From assembly GCA_902362435.1 (NCBI GenBank), contig CABIWW010000013.1, positions 1-64,000 on the forward strand: a DNA stretch of 64,000 bases. Direction: 5' to 3'. Made by a program: the position numbers and the translations under genes. Position 1 is the stretch's first letter. Every line of letters begins with the position of its first letter. A model generated the notes under the pieces. The model saw nothing but the letters and a program-made list of their open reading frames with translations. It was not told the origin of the DNA and ran no database searches. This stretch comes from Eubacteriaceae bacterium. Its GTDB lineage: Bacteria > Bacillota > Clostridia > Peptostreptococcales > Anaerovoracaceae. Positions 8,594 through 18,482 of the stretch are shown here, piece by piece.

Positions 8594-9109
8594 ATGATAA
8601 AAGCGGTAAGAGGAGATATAACGAAGATAAATGACGTGGATGCTATCGTGAATGCTGCAAATCGCACGCTGCTTGGAGGCGGAGGCGTGGATGGAGCGAT
8701 CCACAGAGCAGCGGGCAGGAAGCTGCTTGAAGAGTGCAGGACTCTCAACGGATGTGATACCGGTGATGCAAAGCTGACCGGCGCTTATGATCTGCCATGC
8801 AGTCATGTGATCCATACTGTCGGACCGGTATGGCACGGTGGGGATCATGGCGAAGCTGAGCTCCTGGCTTCATGCTATCGCAGGAGTCTGCAGGTCGCTG
8901 CAGAACACGGGATCAGGCGCATCGCATTCCCGTCGATATCTACAGGCGTGTATCATTATCCTGTAAAGGAAGCGGCGAAGATCGCTGTAGGTACGGTGGC
9001 TGAATTCCTTGAGGAGCATCCGGATGCATTTGATGTTGTGGAATGGGTCCTGTTCGATGACAACACCATGCAGGTGTATGAGCAGGCGATAGCAGCAGCG
9101 GGTGCATAG
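8594..9109 (+). CDS. Macro-domain protein, probable O-acetyl-ADP-ribose deacetylase
   Basis: Codes for 171 residues from ATG 8594, preceded by CAGGAGGTC; an in-frame ATG at 8573 lacks such a site. The MacroD/YmdB signatures are present: [24 protein letters not shown] near 18-42, the substrate-binding loop, and [12 protein letters not shown] near 117-128. Members remove acetyl from O-acetyl-ADP-ribose or ADP-ribose from acidic residues. It is followed after two bases by an alpha/beta hydrolase, so the two are co-transcribed. Confidence 0.93.
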   Translation: MIKAVRGDITKINDVDAIVNAANRTLLGGGGVDGAIHRAAGRKLLEECRTLNGCDTGDAKLTGAYDLPCSHVIHTVGPVWHGGDHGEAELLASCYRRSLQVAAEHGIRRIAFPSISTGVYHYPVKEAAKIAVGTVAEFLEEHPDAFDVVEWVLFDDNTMQVYEQAIAAAGA

Positions 9110-9111
9110 CA

Positions 9112-9789
9112 GTGGCGCTTTATTATGAGGAAAGCGGAAACGGGTTTCCGCTGATACTGCTGCATGGAAACGGCGAGGACCACACGTATTTTGAGAACCA
9201 GGTGAGTTTCTTTTCGGACAGATACCGTGTGATCGCGCTTGATACTCGGGGTCATGGAAAGTCGCCGCGCGGTGGCGGAGAGTTCACGTTGAGCCGGTTT
9301 GCTGACGATCTCTATGAGTTTATGAAGCTGATGGGCATAGAAAAGGCTCATATCCTGGGATTTTCCGACGGTGCGAATATCGCGATGATCTTTGTGCTGA
9401 GGCATCCGGAAATGATAGAAAAACTGATCCTGAACGGCGGGAATCTGTCGCCGGCAGGGATACGAAAAAGCGTGCAGCTTCCTATAGAGATCGGATCCAG
9501 GATAGCTGGATTTTTTGCGGGAAAAAGCATGTCGGCAGCGCAAAATGCTGAAATGCTGGGGCTGATGGTAAATGAGCCGCATATCGAGCCCGGTCAGCTG
9601 GCGGCGATCACGGTCCCTACGCTTGTCATTGCCGGGACAAGAGATATGGTAAAACGCCGGCATACAGAGCTGATAGCCGCCAGTCTGCCCGATTCCAGAC
9701 TTGTGTTCATAAAAGGAAATCATTTTATTGCGAACCGGAAAGCGGCGTTGTTCAATGAAGCGGTACGGGAGTTTCTGGGGCAGAGATGA
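9112..9789 (+). CDS. Alpha/beta-hydrolase fold protein
   Basis: Codes for 225 residues from a GTG two bases after the macro-domain gene. Oxyanion-hole motif HGNGED lies near 19-24, the nucleophile elbow GFSDGAN near 83-89 (Ser), the acid in AGTRDMV near 182, and the His in KGNHFI near 203. The catalytic triad is therefore complete. The family includes esterases, lipases and C-C hydrolases; the substrate cannot be assigned. Close coupling with the macro-domain gene suggests joint expression, possibly in hydrolysing ADP-ribose-linked esters, which is speculation. Confidence 0.85.
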   Translation: MALYYEESGNGFPLILLHGNGEDHTYFENQVSFFSDRYRVIALDTRGHGKSPRGGGEFTLSRFADDLYEFMKLMGIEKAHILGFSDGANIAMIFVLRHPEMIEKLILNGGNLSPAGIRKSVQLPIEIGSRIAGFFAGKSMSAAQNAEMLGLMVNEPHIEPGQLAAITVPTLVIAGTRDMVKRRHTELIAASLPDSRLVFIKGNHFIANRKAALFNEAVREFLGQR

Positions 9790-10138
9790 GATTTCAAGCT
9801 TGGGTGATGCGCGTAGCTCGCGCGGCTGGGGGGTAGTCTATTGGGTATAAAAATATGGCGATATATATTCTCAGGAAGTGTTCATATCTACCCTTTGTGT
9901 AAGATCTGGAGATGAGCAAAAATCATACACAAACCGATATAATCAGGTACTGAGTGTATTGAACTTAAGTTTGTAACAGGACTGTAATAGAAATCATGAA
10001 AGCGTAATACTTTTGTTGCATTAAAAACCCTTGAAAACGTTGAAATTTCAAGGATAACTGTAGTGCGCCCTGAGGGGCGTGCGCAGAACGCAGGGCTGCT
10101 TTACAATGGTCACGCCTTTCGGGTTCAAATAATATGAA
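9790..10138. other. Intergenic region with small inverted repeats
   Basis: I see no gene here. CCTTGAAA and TTTCAAGG (10029-10053) form an inverted repeat. Just after it, GTGCGCCCTGAGGGG (about 10062-10076) resembles the 3' end of the neighbouring tRNA-Leu read on the same strand (GTGCGCCTTGAGGG). It may be a remnant of a tRNA or of an integration event, but too little remains to decide. Confidence 0.35.
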
Positions 10139-10160
10139 AAAAAGACCTGACGGTCTTTTT
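10139..10160 (-). terminator. Terminator of tRNA-Leu
   Basis: AAAAGACC-TGAC-GGTCTTTT forms a short hairpin just after the tRNA on the minus strand, ending in a T run. Confidence 0.75.
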
Positions 10161-10164
10161 TATG

Positions 10165-10247
10165 TGGTGCGCCTTGAGGGACTTGAACCCCCACGGTCTC
10201 CCACTAGAACCTAAATCTAGCGTGTCTGCCAATTCCACCAAAGGCGC
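10165..10247 (-). tRNA. tRNA-Leu (anticodon TAG)
   Basis: This 83-base class II tRNA has acceptor GCGCCTT pairing with AAGGCGC, a D-loop with GGTGGAATTGGCAGA, anticodon stem CTAGA/TCTAG with loop TTTAGGT (anticodon TAG), a variable arm, a T-loop with GGTTCAAGTCC, and encoded CCA. Confidence 0.96.
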
Positions 10248-10380
10248 AGGGTTATGTAATTGTGCTGTGCCGAAACACGGATACTTTATAAGTATATTGA
10301 GTTTTTGGACCATTGTCAATTGAAATTTAAACGTTAGCGGAATTAAAATTGCAAGGCCACAATGCATATTAAAATACAAT

Positions 10381-10406
10381 GGCGGCTACCGTTTCCGATA
10401 GCCGCC
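10381..10406 (-). terminator. Terminator of the wall-protein gene
   Basis: GGCGGCTA and TAGCCGCC form a perfect eight-base-pair hairpin with a ten-base loop. On the minus strand it runs into ATTGTATTTTAAT. It lies 30 bases after the gene ending at 10437. Confidence 0.7.
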
Positions 10407-10436
10407 GCACAGGTCAAGATTTTCTGTTATCAGTTA

Positions 10437-12686
10437 TTATCTGTTATACTTTTTCTTTCTGCTTACAATCGTAGTACCAATAACAACTCCGCTGCTGACA
10501 AACAGCAGAGCAAACCACAGAAGCATATTGCTGGTGTCGCCGGTATTTGTACCTGTTGTTTCACCTTTGCCTGGCTTGTTATCGCTCGGCGTTGTCGCCG
10601 ATGCATCGTTGGACTTCCAGGCCGCCTCATAGGTTGCGTTGCCTGTCACTTTAGCCGCAACCTCAGGCTTCCAGCCGGCAAAGGTATATCCCTTACGGGT
10701 TGGTGTGCCGTTGAATGCAGGGGTAGCCTTGCCGGACTCTACCGTGTAAGTCTGATCCTTGAAGATCTCTTCGCCTTCTACGCCGTCGGTGTAGGTAACG
10801 GTGTACTTATCAGAAGGAGTAACAGCACCTGCCTCAGGTGTCATCGTCAAGTCGGTGAGGACCCACATAGTGCCGTCGGAACCATCGCTAGTATCGCCTT
10901 CGTAGCGCTTATAATCCACTAATTTGCCGTTGATCTTCAGCTTGGTGTCGGGTCCGAATATATAACGGATATTTCCGACATCGCCGTAAGTCGTCACATA
11001 CACGCCATAATGATAGGTCTTCCCGGCTTCAAAAGCGGTGATTTTGTTTTCATAGAAATTCCCGAAGTCCGTAGACATCGCGCCGGTCTTGCTGTCCAGC
11101 TCCCACCACTCGCAGCGGAAAGCGTAGTCTGCGCCATCAGGCACCTTACCGGTGAACACCGGTTTATCCCCGTCCTTGAAGCTGACGGTGACATCGTTGA
11201 TCTCCACCACATCAATGACGGTCACAGTAGGCATAGTGATCGTTTTAATGGCAGGGATATACATAGAACCGCCGACGAATGGCGCCGCTACTTTTTCCCC
11301 ATTCACTGTAATAACGGTTTCACTGCTGAAGGAATATCCGTCTTTCGGCTTCAGCATAAGGGAATACACATATTTTTTCCCGCATTCAAATTTCGTGATG
11401 GTCGGCAGAGAACCGTGTGAGCCGTTATCGGAATACCAGGCGGCAACGGGTTCATTGTTTTCAAATTCTTGCCAGCATTCATAAGCGATCTCGTATTTAT
11501 CTGTATCGGCCTCTGAAACCCAAGCCGTTGCCTGTGGAGCATCACCCGGCTGATAGTTGAATTTCGCATTTTCAACGGCAGCAGTGGTGATGGTCGATGC
11601 AGCCGCAGGTGTCCATTTGGCTTTCAGGTTAATATTCTTGGTGACATTGGTGTCAAAGGCATACTGCGTATCATTCAGATACCAACCGGCAAAATCATAG
11701 CCGTTCTTCTCAGGGTCAGCGGGCTTGACTGCCGGAGCGTTACGCAGTTTCTGCTCGGACACGGCGCTGCCGCCGTCAGAATCAAAGGTTACGGTGAATT
11801 CATCAAAGGAATAAGGGAATGCACCGCAGTCTTCAAAAGTGCCGCCGGTCATGGTGACCACGGCTTCATCGTTGCTGCCATATACCGCCATGCCAAGTCC
11901 ACCCAGATCCACTTTGCAGCTCTTTATAGTGCCGCCGGTCATAGTGAAGTGACCGTCTCTGTAAATATTCACAGCTCCGCCGTTGGCACCGGCAGAGCAA
12001 TTCTGAATGACACCGCCGTTCAGCTCAAAGGTGCCGCTCTGCTTGATATATACCGCGCCGCCGTCATCGTCGGCTCTGCAACTGCCGATGGAGCCGCCGT
12101 TCATAATGAAGCTGCAGCCGCTGCCAATGTCCACTGCGCCGCCGTCATCGGCGGCCTTGCAGTCCATGATGGCTCCACCGTTCATAATGAACTTACCATA
12201 CCTGGTAGGTGGTTCTGTTACACCGGTGTTGGCTACATCCACAGCGCCGCCGTCACCGTCGGCATCCGTGCAGTTCACGATACTGCCGCTTTCCAGAATC
12301 AGCGTACCTCCTTTGACTTCAATTCCGCAGTTCTTGTTCTGCCCGTCGATCTTGCCGCCGGTTCCGCTGTCCTTTACTGTCAGGTTTCCGTTGCTGCGCA
12401 CCCGAATTATATCCTCATCTGTCGAGCTGCAGCTCAGGGTATATCCGTTCAGGTCCAGTATCACGGTGCGATTCACATCGAGCTCGTAAGTGGTCTCAAT
12501 GTTTCCGCCTAACTTGATCTCGGTGCAGTCCGCATTTTCAAGTGCCGTCGTCAACTCTGTTTCGTTATTGACGGTGGTTGTATTGGCAGCGAAGGCCGTA
12601 GCCGCCGTCATCGGCGCCAGCGACAGCACCATGCACAGTGTGAGCAGGACTGTCAGCAGCTTGGTCCTCACGGGTCTTGTTTTCAT
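10437..12686 (-). CDS. Secreted wall protein: beta-helix repeats, InlB-type B-repeats, C-terminal anchor
   Basis: Codes for 749 residues; the ATG follows AGAAAGGAGCAAACC. Residues 1-34 are a signal peptide ending AFA. Residues 50-290 are repeated GGA(V/I)-x-(I/M)-NGG units typical of a right-handed parallel beta-helix. Residues about 298-365 form one Listeria-Bacteroides (InlB B) repeat (YDFAGWYLNDTQYAFDTNV), and about 625-695 a second (KGYTFAGWKPEVA). The C-terminus has TGTNTGDTSN, a hydrophobic segment and KKKYNR. This looks like a sortase substrate in which canonical LPXTG is replaced by an NTGD-type motif. It is probably displayed on the wall as an adhesin or wall-interaction protein. It is a single gene with its own terminator, and its codon use looks more GCC/ACC-rich than that of its neighbours, which may mean acquisition by transfer. 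Confidence 0.88.
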   Translation of the reverse strand: MKTRPVRTKLLTVLLTLCMVLSLAPMTAATAFAANTTTVNNETELTTALENADCTEIKLGGNIETTYELDVNRTVILDLNGYTLSCSSTDEDIIRVRSNGNLTVKDSGTGGKIDGQNKNCGIEVKGGTLILESGSIVNCTDADGDGGAVDVANTGVTEPPTRYGKFIMNGGAIMDCKAADDGGAVDIGSGCSFIMNGGSIGSCRADDDGGAVYIKQSGTFELNGGVIQNCSAGANGGAVNIYRDGHFTMTGGTIKSCKVDLGGLGMAVYGSNDEAVVTMTGGTFEDCGAFPYSFDEFTVTFDSDGGSAVSEQKLRNAPAVKPADPEKNGYDFAGWYLNDTQYAFDTNVTKNINLKAKWTPAAASTITTAAVENAKFNYQPGDAPQATAWVSEADTDKYEIAYECWQEFENNEPVAAWYSDNGSHGSLPTITKFECGKKYVYSLMLKPKDGYSFSSETVITVNGEKVAAPFVGGSMYIPAIKTITMPTVTVIDVVEINDVTVSFKDGDKPVFTGKVPDGADYAFRCEWWELDSKTGAMSTDFGNFYENKITAFEAGKTYHYGVYVTTYGDVGNIRYIFGPDTKLKINGKLVDYKRYEGDTSDGSDGTMWVLTDLTMTPEAGAVTPSDKYTVTYTDGVEGEEIFKDQTYTVESGKATPAFNGTPTRKGYTFAGWKPEVAAKVTGNATYEAAWKSNDASATTPSDNKPGKGETTGTNTGDTSNMLLWFALLFVSSGVVIGTTIVSRKKKYNR

Positions 12687-12951
12687 TGGTTTGCTCCTTT
12701 CTGCGGCTGTTGCCGCAATAAAAACTCTTCTGTATTTTAGCTTCTTTTTTATATAAAAGCCATGATATATTCAATCATGTCAATTGTATAATACAAAGAA
12801 GAAAGGTTCAGCATATTTCCCGAAGTGTCAATTGACTATTCGGGAAATCGTATCATTCCTCATTTTATTTTTATGGCAGTGAATGAATGGTAACAGGATA
12901 TTCCGGTTTCCGCCATAAAAGCAAGGCAAAAGGCATAATTTTTAAAAATTA
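12687..12951. other. Divergent regulatory region between the wall protein and clpB
   Basis: A/T-rich, no gene seen. TGTCAATTG occurs twice (12779-12787 and 12827-12835); the second copy lies in the palindrome at 12815-12848. On the minus strand a TTGACA near 12777 could belong to a promoter of the wall protein, but no good -10 at 17 bases is seen. Confidence 0.4.
12815..12848. repeat. Nested palindrome ATTTCCCGAA...TTCGGGAAAT
   Basis: Ten-base perfect arms (12815-12824 and 12839-12848) enclose a second perfect palindrome, GTCAATTGAC. There is no T run, so a terminator is unlikely. It could be a regulatory site for the wall protein or clpB, or a recombinase site. Confidence 0.55.
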
Positions 12952-12978
12952 TTAGCACTCTTTTAAGGTGAGTGCTAA
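12952..12978 (+). promoter_or_regulatory. CIRCE element (HrcA operator)
   Basis: TTAGCACTC-N9-GAGTGCTAA is an exact CIRCE palindrome, the binding site of the heat-shock repressor HrcA. It lies seven bases upstream of the -35 box of the clpB promoter, so clpB is probably HrcA-controlled. Confidence 0.95.
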
Positions 12979-12985
12979 AAAACTG

Positions 12986-13014
12986 TTGACTTTTGCTTTT
13001 TCCAGGTTTAAAAT
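12986..13014 (+). promoter_or_regulatory. clpB promoter
   Basis: TTGACT (12986-12991), a 17-base spacer and TAAAAT (13009-13014). It sits directly downstream of the CIRCE element and about 60 bases before the clpB start. Confidence 0.7.
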
Positions 13015-13075
13015 AATAATCAGCAAGGGAAAATATACCTGCGGAACATTATTAAACCATACGGAGGTGGGGTTT

Positions 13076-15667
13076 ATGAACATAGAAAAATACACACAGA
13101 ATGCACAGAGTGCGATAATAGATTGTCAGAATATAGCAATAGAAGAAGGGCATCAGCAGATAGATGGAGAACATCTTCATCTGGCGCTCCTTATGCAGAA
13201 GGACGGGCTGATCCCGAAACTGCTCAAGTTCATGGAAGTGAACACGGGTGAGATAATCGGAGCTCTGGAAAGCGAGATAGATAAACTGCCTAAGGTTTCC
13301 GGAAGTGCTGAGAACATGTACTCGACAAGGAGGCTGCAGCAGATCTTCCTCAATGCGGAGAAGAAAGCCGAAAAGATGAAAGACGAATACATCAGCGTCG
13401 AACATCTTTATCTGGCACTCCTCGATGAGCGCAACACGCCGTCAGCTGCGATTTTCAAGAGATACGGCATCACGAAGGAAAAATTCCTGGATGCGCTCAA
13501 CAAAGTGCGCGGCAACCAGAGAGTGACAAGCCAGAATCCTGAGGAAAACTACGATGCGCTGAACAAGTACGGCAGAGACCTCGTAGAGATGGCAAGAGAA
13601 GGCAAGCTCGATCCGGTGATCGGCCGTGACAGCGAGATCAGACATACGATCCAGATCCTTTCCAGAAGGACTAAGAACAATCCGGTGCTGATCGGAGAAC
13701 CGGGCGTCGGCAAGACGGCTGTCGTAGAAGGACTGGCACAGAGGATCCTGAACGGAGACGTGCCTGAAGGCCTTAAGGACAAGACGATATTTGCACTGGA
13801 CATGGGATCGCTGATCGCAGGTGCAAAGTTCAGAGGCGAGTTCGAAGAAAGGCTCAAGGCTGTACTTAACGAGATCGAGAAATCCGAAGGAAGGATAATC
13901 CTCTTCATCGACGAGATACACAACATAGTCGGCGCAGGCAAGACAGAAGGAGCAATGGACGCCGGCAACCTGCTCAAGCCGAAACTTGCGAGAGGCGAGC
14001 TGCACTGCATAGGTGCGACTACGCTCGATGAATACAGGAAATATATAGAAAAAGACGCCGCACTGGAACGTCGTTTCCAGAAGGTGCTGGTAGACCAGCC
14101 GACAGTGGAAGACACGATATCGATCCTCAGAGGTCTGAAAGAGCGATTCGAGATCCATCACGGCGTAAGGATAACAGACAGCGCGCTGATCGCATGCGCA
14201 ACGCTTTCCGACAGATACATCAGCGACAGATTCCTGCCTGACAAGGCGATCGACCTGATGGACGAAGCGGCTTCGAAGATCAGGACCGAGATCGACAGCA
14301 TGCCGGCTGAACTCGATGAGATATCGAGAAAGATAATGCAGCTCGAGATAGAAAAGCAGGCGCTCGGCAAAGAGACAGACGCCGGCTCGAAAGCACGGCT
14401 GGCAGCTTTGGAAAAAGAACTGTCACAGCTTCGCGATGAAAGCAATGCGATGCGCGCACAGTGGGAAGGCGAAAAGAAAGCGATCACCGAGGTAAAGGCT
14501 GTAAAGCAGCAGATCGAGGATGTAAAGCATCAGATGGAAGAAGCCGAGAGGCATTACGATCTCGAAAAGCTGGCACAGCTCAAATACGGAACGCTGCCTG
14601 ACCTCGAAAAGAAACTTGAGGTAGAGAAGGAAAAGGCTGAAGAGGCCAAGGAATCCAGACTTCTCAAGGAAGAAGTCACCGAAGAGGAGATCGCGGAAGT
14701 CATCTCCGGCTGGACGGGTATCCCTGTAAGCAAGCTCGTAGAGAGCGAGAGGGAAAAACTGTTAAAGCTGCCTGAGATACTTCACAAGAGAGTCATCGGC
14801 CAGGAAGAAGGCGTCAAGGCTGTTGCAGAGGCTGTGCTCAGAGCAAGAGCAGGGCTCAAGGACGAGAAGCGACCGATCGGATCGTTCATATTCCTCGGAC
14901 CTACGGGCGTCGGCAAGACCGAGCTTGCGAAAGCTTTGTCAGAAGCGCTGTTTGACTCCGAGAAAAACATGGTGCGTATAGACATGTCAGAGTACATGGA
15001 GAAACATTCAGTCTCGAGACTCGTAGGTGCGCCTCCGGGATACGTTGGATACGATGAAGGCGGACAGCTCACAGAGGCCGTAAGGAGAAAACCTTACAGT
15101 GTCATCCTGTTCGACGAGATCGAAAAGGCACATCCGGATGTATTCAATATCCTGCTCCAGCTGCTGGATGACGGCCGTCTGACAGACAACCAGGGCAGGA
15201 CCGTGGACTTCAAGAACACTATCGTCATCATGACTTCCAATATCGGAAGCAACTACCTGATCGACGGTATCAGATCGGACGGAACGGTCGACGAAGAAGT
15301 CAAGCAGAAAGTCGAAGACGAGACGAAGAAATACTTCAGACCTGAGTTCCTGAACAGGATCGACGAGATCGTAGTGTTCTCGCCGCTCACAGAAACACAG
15401 ATCGTAAGGATCATCGAGCTCGCTATGAAGGACATCGAAAAACGTCTTGAAGAGAGAAATATCACGCTCACACTCACAGACAGAGCGAAGAAGTTCATCG
15501 CTGACGAAAGCTACGATCCGGCTTACGGTGCAAGACCTGTAAAGAGATTCCTGCAGAGGAATGTCGAGACAGAGCTTGCAGGCGAGATCATAAAGGGCAG
15601 TGTCAAGGACGGCGACAAAGTCCTCATCGACTGCGACGGTGACAAGCTGACATTTACAGCTGAATAA
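13076..15667 (+). CDS. clpB: ClpB disaggregase chaperone
   Basis: Codes for 863 residues, the normal ClpB length. The ATG at 13076 follows GGAGGTGG; the longer in-frame opening upstream would begin inside the CIRCE element and promoter and is rejected. The double Clp N-domain occupies 1-145. NBD1 has Walker [11 protein letters not shown] near 208 and LFIDEIH. The coiled-coil middle domain runs about 410-525, which separates ClpB from ClpA/ClpC. NBD2 has [10 protein letters not shown] near 609 and [14 protein letters not shown]. The hexamer threads aggregated proteins and hands them to DnaK. It is a single-gene heat-shock unit with CIRCE and its own terminator. HrcA, DnaK and GroEL are not in the window. 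Confidence 0.97.
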   Translation: MNIEKYTQNAQSAIIDCQNIAIEEGHQQIDGEHLHLALLMQKDGLIPKLLKFMEVNTGEIIGALESEIDKLPKVSGSAENMYSTRRLQQIFLNAEKKAEKMKDEYISVEHLYLALLDERNTPSAAIFKRYGITKEKFLDALNKVRGNQRVTSQNPEENYDALNKYGRDLVEMAREGKLDPVIGRDSEIRHTIQILSRRTKNNPVLIGEPGVGKTAVVEGLAQRILNGDVPEGLKDKTIFALDMGSLIAGAKFRGEFEERLKAVLNEIEKSEGRIILFIDEIHNIVGAGKTEGAMDAGNLLKPKLARGELHCIGATTLDEYRKYIEKDAALERRFQKVLVDQPTVEDTISILRGLKERFEIHHGVRITDSALIACATLSDRYISDRFLPDKAIDLMDEAASKIRTEIDSMPAELDEISRKIMQLEIEKQALGKETDAGSKARLAALEKELSQLRDESNAMRAQWEGEKKAITEVKAVKQQIEDVKHQMEEAERHYDLEKLAQLKYGTLPDLEKKLEVEKEKAEEAKESRLLKEEVTEEEIAEVISGWTGIPVSKLVESEREKLLKLPEILHKRVIGQEEGVKAVAEAVLRARAGLKDEKRPIGSFIFLGPTGVGKTELAKALSEALFDSEKNMVRIDMSEYMEKHSVSRLVGAPPGYVGYDEGGQLTEAVRRKPYSVILFDEIEKAHPDVFNILLQLLDDGRLTDNQGRTVDFKNTIVIMTSNIGSNYLIDGIRSDGTVDEEVKQKVEDETKKYFRPEFLNRIDEIVVFSPLTETQIVRIIELAMKDIEKRLEERNITLTLTDRAKKFIADESYDPAYGARPVKRFLQRNVETELAGEIIKGSVKDGDKVLIDCDGDKLTFTAE

Positions 15668-15998
15668 TGAAGACAGATCAGCACAGGCATAAGTGCTGGT
15701 GAGATAACGGCGCAGCGGCCGGGGAAATTATGACGAGTTTCCCCGGCTTTTTTGTTTTTTATAAAGGGGGCACTGTTCGTGCTTTGCGGTATTTTCAGGA
15801 TGGTGATGCAGAGGGATTTTTTCGTCCGCACTTCCCGGCGATTTTTTCATATGCAGCGATATATGCCGAAACTTGATGCTGCCGGTATGTGCCGATTCGC
15901 TTGCATATCTGCCCGGGCTGGTTTAAAATAAATGTCATGGCTGCCGGCGGCATGTGTGCGGCAGCTTCAAATCGTCAGAAGACCGGGAGAAAAGATTT
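15668..15998. other. Intergenic region after clpB
   Basis: Apart from the clpB terminator this interval has no gene. It contains two GATTTTTTC T-tracts in a G/C-rich context (near 15812 and 15839), similar to those in the unexplained interval at 48840-49156. A promoter for the next gene may use GGTTTAAAATAAATG near 15920. Confidence 0.4.
15718..15756 (+). terminator. clpB terminator
   Basis: GCCGGGGAAA pairs perfectly with TTTCCCCGGC around a ten-base loop and is followed by TTTTTTG. Confidence 0.92.
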
Positions 15999-17264
15999 AT
16001 GAATCAGAAAGAACTGAGAGAGATAAGAAAACGTTTCAAGCTTGACAAAGACAGCATCAGCCATGTTTACGGCTGCTATGTGAACGCAGCGAAGGATATC
16101 GTTGCCAGGATGGATATGTCGATGGGGCTGATGGAGCAGGAAGAGGCAGAGCTGTATCTCAAGCAGCTGAAAAAAGCGATATCGGGAACGCTCGGAAAGA
16201 ATCTGCTCGATATAGGATTTTCGACGAAGCAGGTCGAGGACAGCGATGAGCACAGGCTGCTGCAGGCGCTCAGACTGTCGCATCTCAGAGACGAAGACAT
16301 GCGTGAGCTGTTTTACCAGCGCGTCATAGAATCGCTTGATTTCGGCGACGAGAGCTATGTTATACTGCTGGCTTCCGATTCATACGATATCCCGTTCAAG
16401 GGAAACGATGACGAGATCTGGGAAGAGGGCTCGAACGAAGTGTTCGACTACATGATATGCTGCATCTGTCCAGTGAAGGATGCGAAAGCGTCGCTGCGGT
16501 ATTTTGCGGAAGAGAGAAATTTCAGGGGAGCATCCTCAGGCCATGTGCTGGGAACTCCGGAGCTGGGATTCATGTTTCCGACATTTGACGACAGGAGCAC
16601 GAACATATATAATGCGCTTTACTACAGCCGCGGGCTGGCGGACATACACGAGGAGTTCATCGCAGGCATTTTCAATACGGAAAAGGTGCCGATGTCTGCA
16701 GGCGCGCAGCAGCATGCTTTCAGCGATGTGCTGTGCGAGTCTCTCGGAAATGACTGCAGTCTGGATGTAGTAAAGGCTGTGCACGGGCAGATCAGGGAAA
16801 GGCTGCTGATCCACAAGGAGAGCAAGGATCCGGAGGTGCCGGAGATATACGTCGAAGATGTGGATGATATACTGAAAAGCAGCGGAGTGCCTGATGAAAA
16901 GATCGGCACATTCAATGAAGCATGCCGCAGGGAATTCGGAGAGCAGTCGGTGCTCAATCCGATAAATCTGATGGAGAGCAACAAATTCCAGATGGTGACG
17001 CCGCAGGTGAAGATAACCGTCGACCCGGAATTTACATATACGATAACGACTAAAGTGATAGACGGGAGCAGGTACATACTGATCCCGATGGGAGAGGGCG
17101 TTGAAGTGAACGGCATCGATATAAGCACCGATGCGAGCGATGCCGGGGAAGCAGGACAGGGCAGAGACGCCGGAGCGATTGGGGAAGCAGAGCAGGCTAG
17201 CGTTTCAGGGGCGCACGAAAGCGCCGAGACGGCCGGCAACGCAGATGATGAAGTGGAGTTCTAG
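15999..17264 (+). CDS. DUF4317 family protein
   Basis: Codes for 421 residues from ATG 15999, preceded by GGGAGAAAAG. The protein MNQKELREIRKRFKLDKDSISHVYGCYVN and the later ITTKVIDGSRYILIPMGEGVEVNGIDI match the DUF4317 family of Clostridia, whose function is unknown. No membrane segment or signal is seen, so it is probably cytoplasmic. The last 45 residues are a Gly/Ala/Asp/Glu-rich tail (DAGEAGQGRDAGAIGEAE) unlike the rest. The stop lies six bases from the end of the convergent gene. Confidence 0.85.
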   Translation: MNQKELREIRKRFKLDKDSISHVYGCYVNAAKDIVARMDMSMGLMEQEEAELYLKQLKKAISGTLGKNLLDIGFSTKQVEDSDEHRLLQALRLSHLRDEDMRELFYQRVIESLDFGDESYVILLASDSYDIPFKGNDDEIWEEGSNEVFDYMICCICPVKDAKASLRYFAEERNFRGASSGHVLGTPELGFMFPTFDDRSTNIYNALYYSRGLADIHEEFIAGIFNTEKVPMSAGAQQHAFSDVLCESLGNDCSLDVVKAVHGQIRERLLIHKESKDPEVPEIYVEDVDDILKSSGVPDEKIGTFNEACRREFGEQSVLNPINLMESNKFQMVTPQVKITVDPEFTYTITTKVIDGSRYILIPMGEGVEVNGIDISTDASDAGEAGQGRDAGAIGEAEQASVSGAHESAETAGNADDEVEF

Positions 17265-17270
17265 TCAGCT

Positions 17271-17843
17271 CTAGCTCAGCTTCATGTTGTCTGCGCCTTT
17301 GCGGCGTATGCGCTTCAGATAGAAACTGATGCAGAGCGTGTAGATATAATCGTAGACAAGCATCATCAGGATGCCTGCGATGATGAGGATCCATACAGGG
17401 TAATCCGGAAGATGGATGCTTCCGAGCAGCAGCTTTTTGAAGCCGAGAAGTCCAGTGCAGAGGACAGCGGCAAAAAAGGCTGCTTTTATTATGACCTGAA
17501 GGATGCCGCTGTGCAGCTTTTCCACATAGAATTTAAGGATACCGTAGTATCCGAAGAAAAACGCGTATGGTATCACGGCTGGCTTGTTCGGCACTATGAA
17601 AAATCCCAGGATCACTGCGGCAGCGTAAAGCAGCGCAGCTGCGCCGACTCCTGATTCGAGCAGCATGACCGCGGTGAAGAGCGAGCTGAGCGCAAACAGC
17701 GTGAGCTCGATGCCGGGCGCGACAGAACCCGCAAAGAGAAAGGCGAGAGTCAGCGCAAGGCATATGCCTCCAAGTGCGATCACAGATGACTGATTTTTTC
17801 GACCGGTGTTATCCGTGTTTTTTCGGTAATTGCTGTTTTTCAA
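17271..17843 (-). CDS. Polytopic membrane protein of unknown function
   Basis: Codes for 190 residues from a TTG preceded by AAAGGGG. Five to six hydrophobic segments (for example ALGGICLALTLAFLFAG and ILIIAGILMMLVYDYIY) span about 22-175, followed by a basic C-terminus. It resembles small uncharacterised Clostridia membrane proteins and I assign no function. It is the last gene of a three-gene run with the J-domain and DUF5685 genes (15-base gap upstream), so it may localise or serve that chaperone set. Confidence 0.75.
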   Translation of the reverse strand: MKNSNYRKNTDNTGRKNQSSVIALGGICLALTLAFLFAGSVAPGIELTLFALSSLFTAVMLLESGVGAAALLYAAAVILGFFIVPNKPAVIPYAFFFGYYGILKFYVEKLHSGILQVIIKAAFFAAVLCTGLLGFKKLLLGSIHLPDYPVWILIIAGILMMLVYDYIYTLCISFYLKRIRRKGADNMKLS

Positions 17844-17858
17844 TTCATATCCCCTTTA

Positions 17859-18458
17859 TCATATGCAGTCGCAGCAGCAGTCAGCGCAGATGTAGCACTG
17901 CAGCGCCTGACAGCACATATCATTGCTGCTTCCGTAGCCGCGGCCGTAAGCCTGATTCTGATAGGCTCCGCCCATGTTGATTATACGGCCGTAAGCCTGG
18001 CTGTATTCCATGTTGTTAGGAGCCAGGTCGTTAGCTGTTTTGAGTTTGTTGACAGCATCATCGTACCAGCCTTTTCTGTAGGAAAGCATACCTGACAGGA
18101 AGAACCATTCGGCGCTTCTGTCCTTGGTGCTGTTCAGGATGTTTTCTGCTGCAGTCAGGTTGCCTGCATCGATGTAACGGCGTACTGCCATGTAGTCAGG
18201 CGTGCCATAGCTGCCGCCGGAACCTGAGCCGCTGCCGTAATTCCCGTAGCTGTAGCTGCCTGATGGACCGGAGTTCCTGTTCTTCATCAGCATGTCGTAT
18301 GCCTCATTGACCTCCTGCAGTTTTTCCTCTGCAAGGTCGGCAAGCGGGTTATCCTGATATTTATCCGGATGGTATTTCTTGACGAGTTCTTTGTACGCTT
18401 TTTTTATTTCTTCTTCGGAGGCGTTTTCAGGCACGCCCAGTACTTCATAAGGGTTCAT
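17859..18458 (-). CDS. J-domain (DnaJ-like) protein with cysteine-rich tail
   Basis: Codes for 199 residues from an ATG after GAAGGAG. The J domain spans 1-60 with helix II/III and the essential HPD motif ([12 protein letters not shown]) that stimulates DnaK ATPase. A Gly/Ser/Tyr-rich linker (about 64-86) leads to a TPR-like helical segment around [11 protein letters not shown] and [20 protein letters not shown]. The last 20 residues are very Cys-rich ([18 protein letters not shown]), suggesting metal binding or lipidation. It sits between the DUF5685 and membrane-protein genes. It is probably a specialised DnaK co-chaperone. Confidence 0.9.
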   Translation of the reverse strand: MNPYEVLGVPENASEEEIKKAYKELVKKYHPDKYQDNPLADLAEEKLQEVNEAYDMLMKNRNSGPSGSYSYGNYGSGSGSGGSYGTPDYMAVRRYIDAGNLTAAENILNSTKDRSAEWFFLSGMLSYRKGWYDDAVNKLKTANDLAPNNMEYSQAYGRIINMGGAYQNQAYGRGYGSSNDMCCQALQCYICADCCCDCI

Positions 18459-18482
18459 CTAAATCTCCTTCTTCTATTGAAA

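Noticed and set aside
10062-10120. A second tRNA gene beside tRNA-Leu
   Set aside because: Only about 15 bases resemble the tRNA 3' end; no cloverleaf can be formed.
12968-13075. N-terminal extension of clpB starting inside the CIRCE element
   Set aside because: It would place the start upstream of the promoter; ATG 13076 has GGAGGTGG and gives normal ClpB length.
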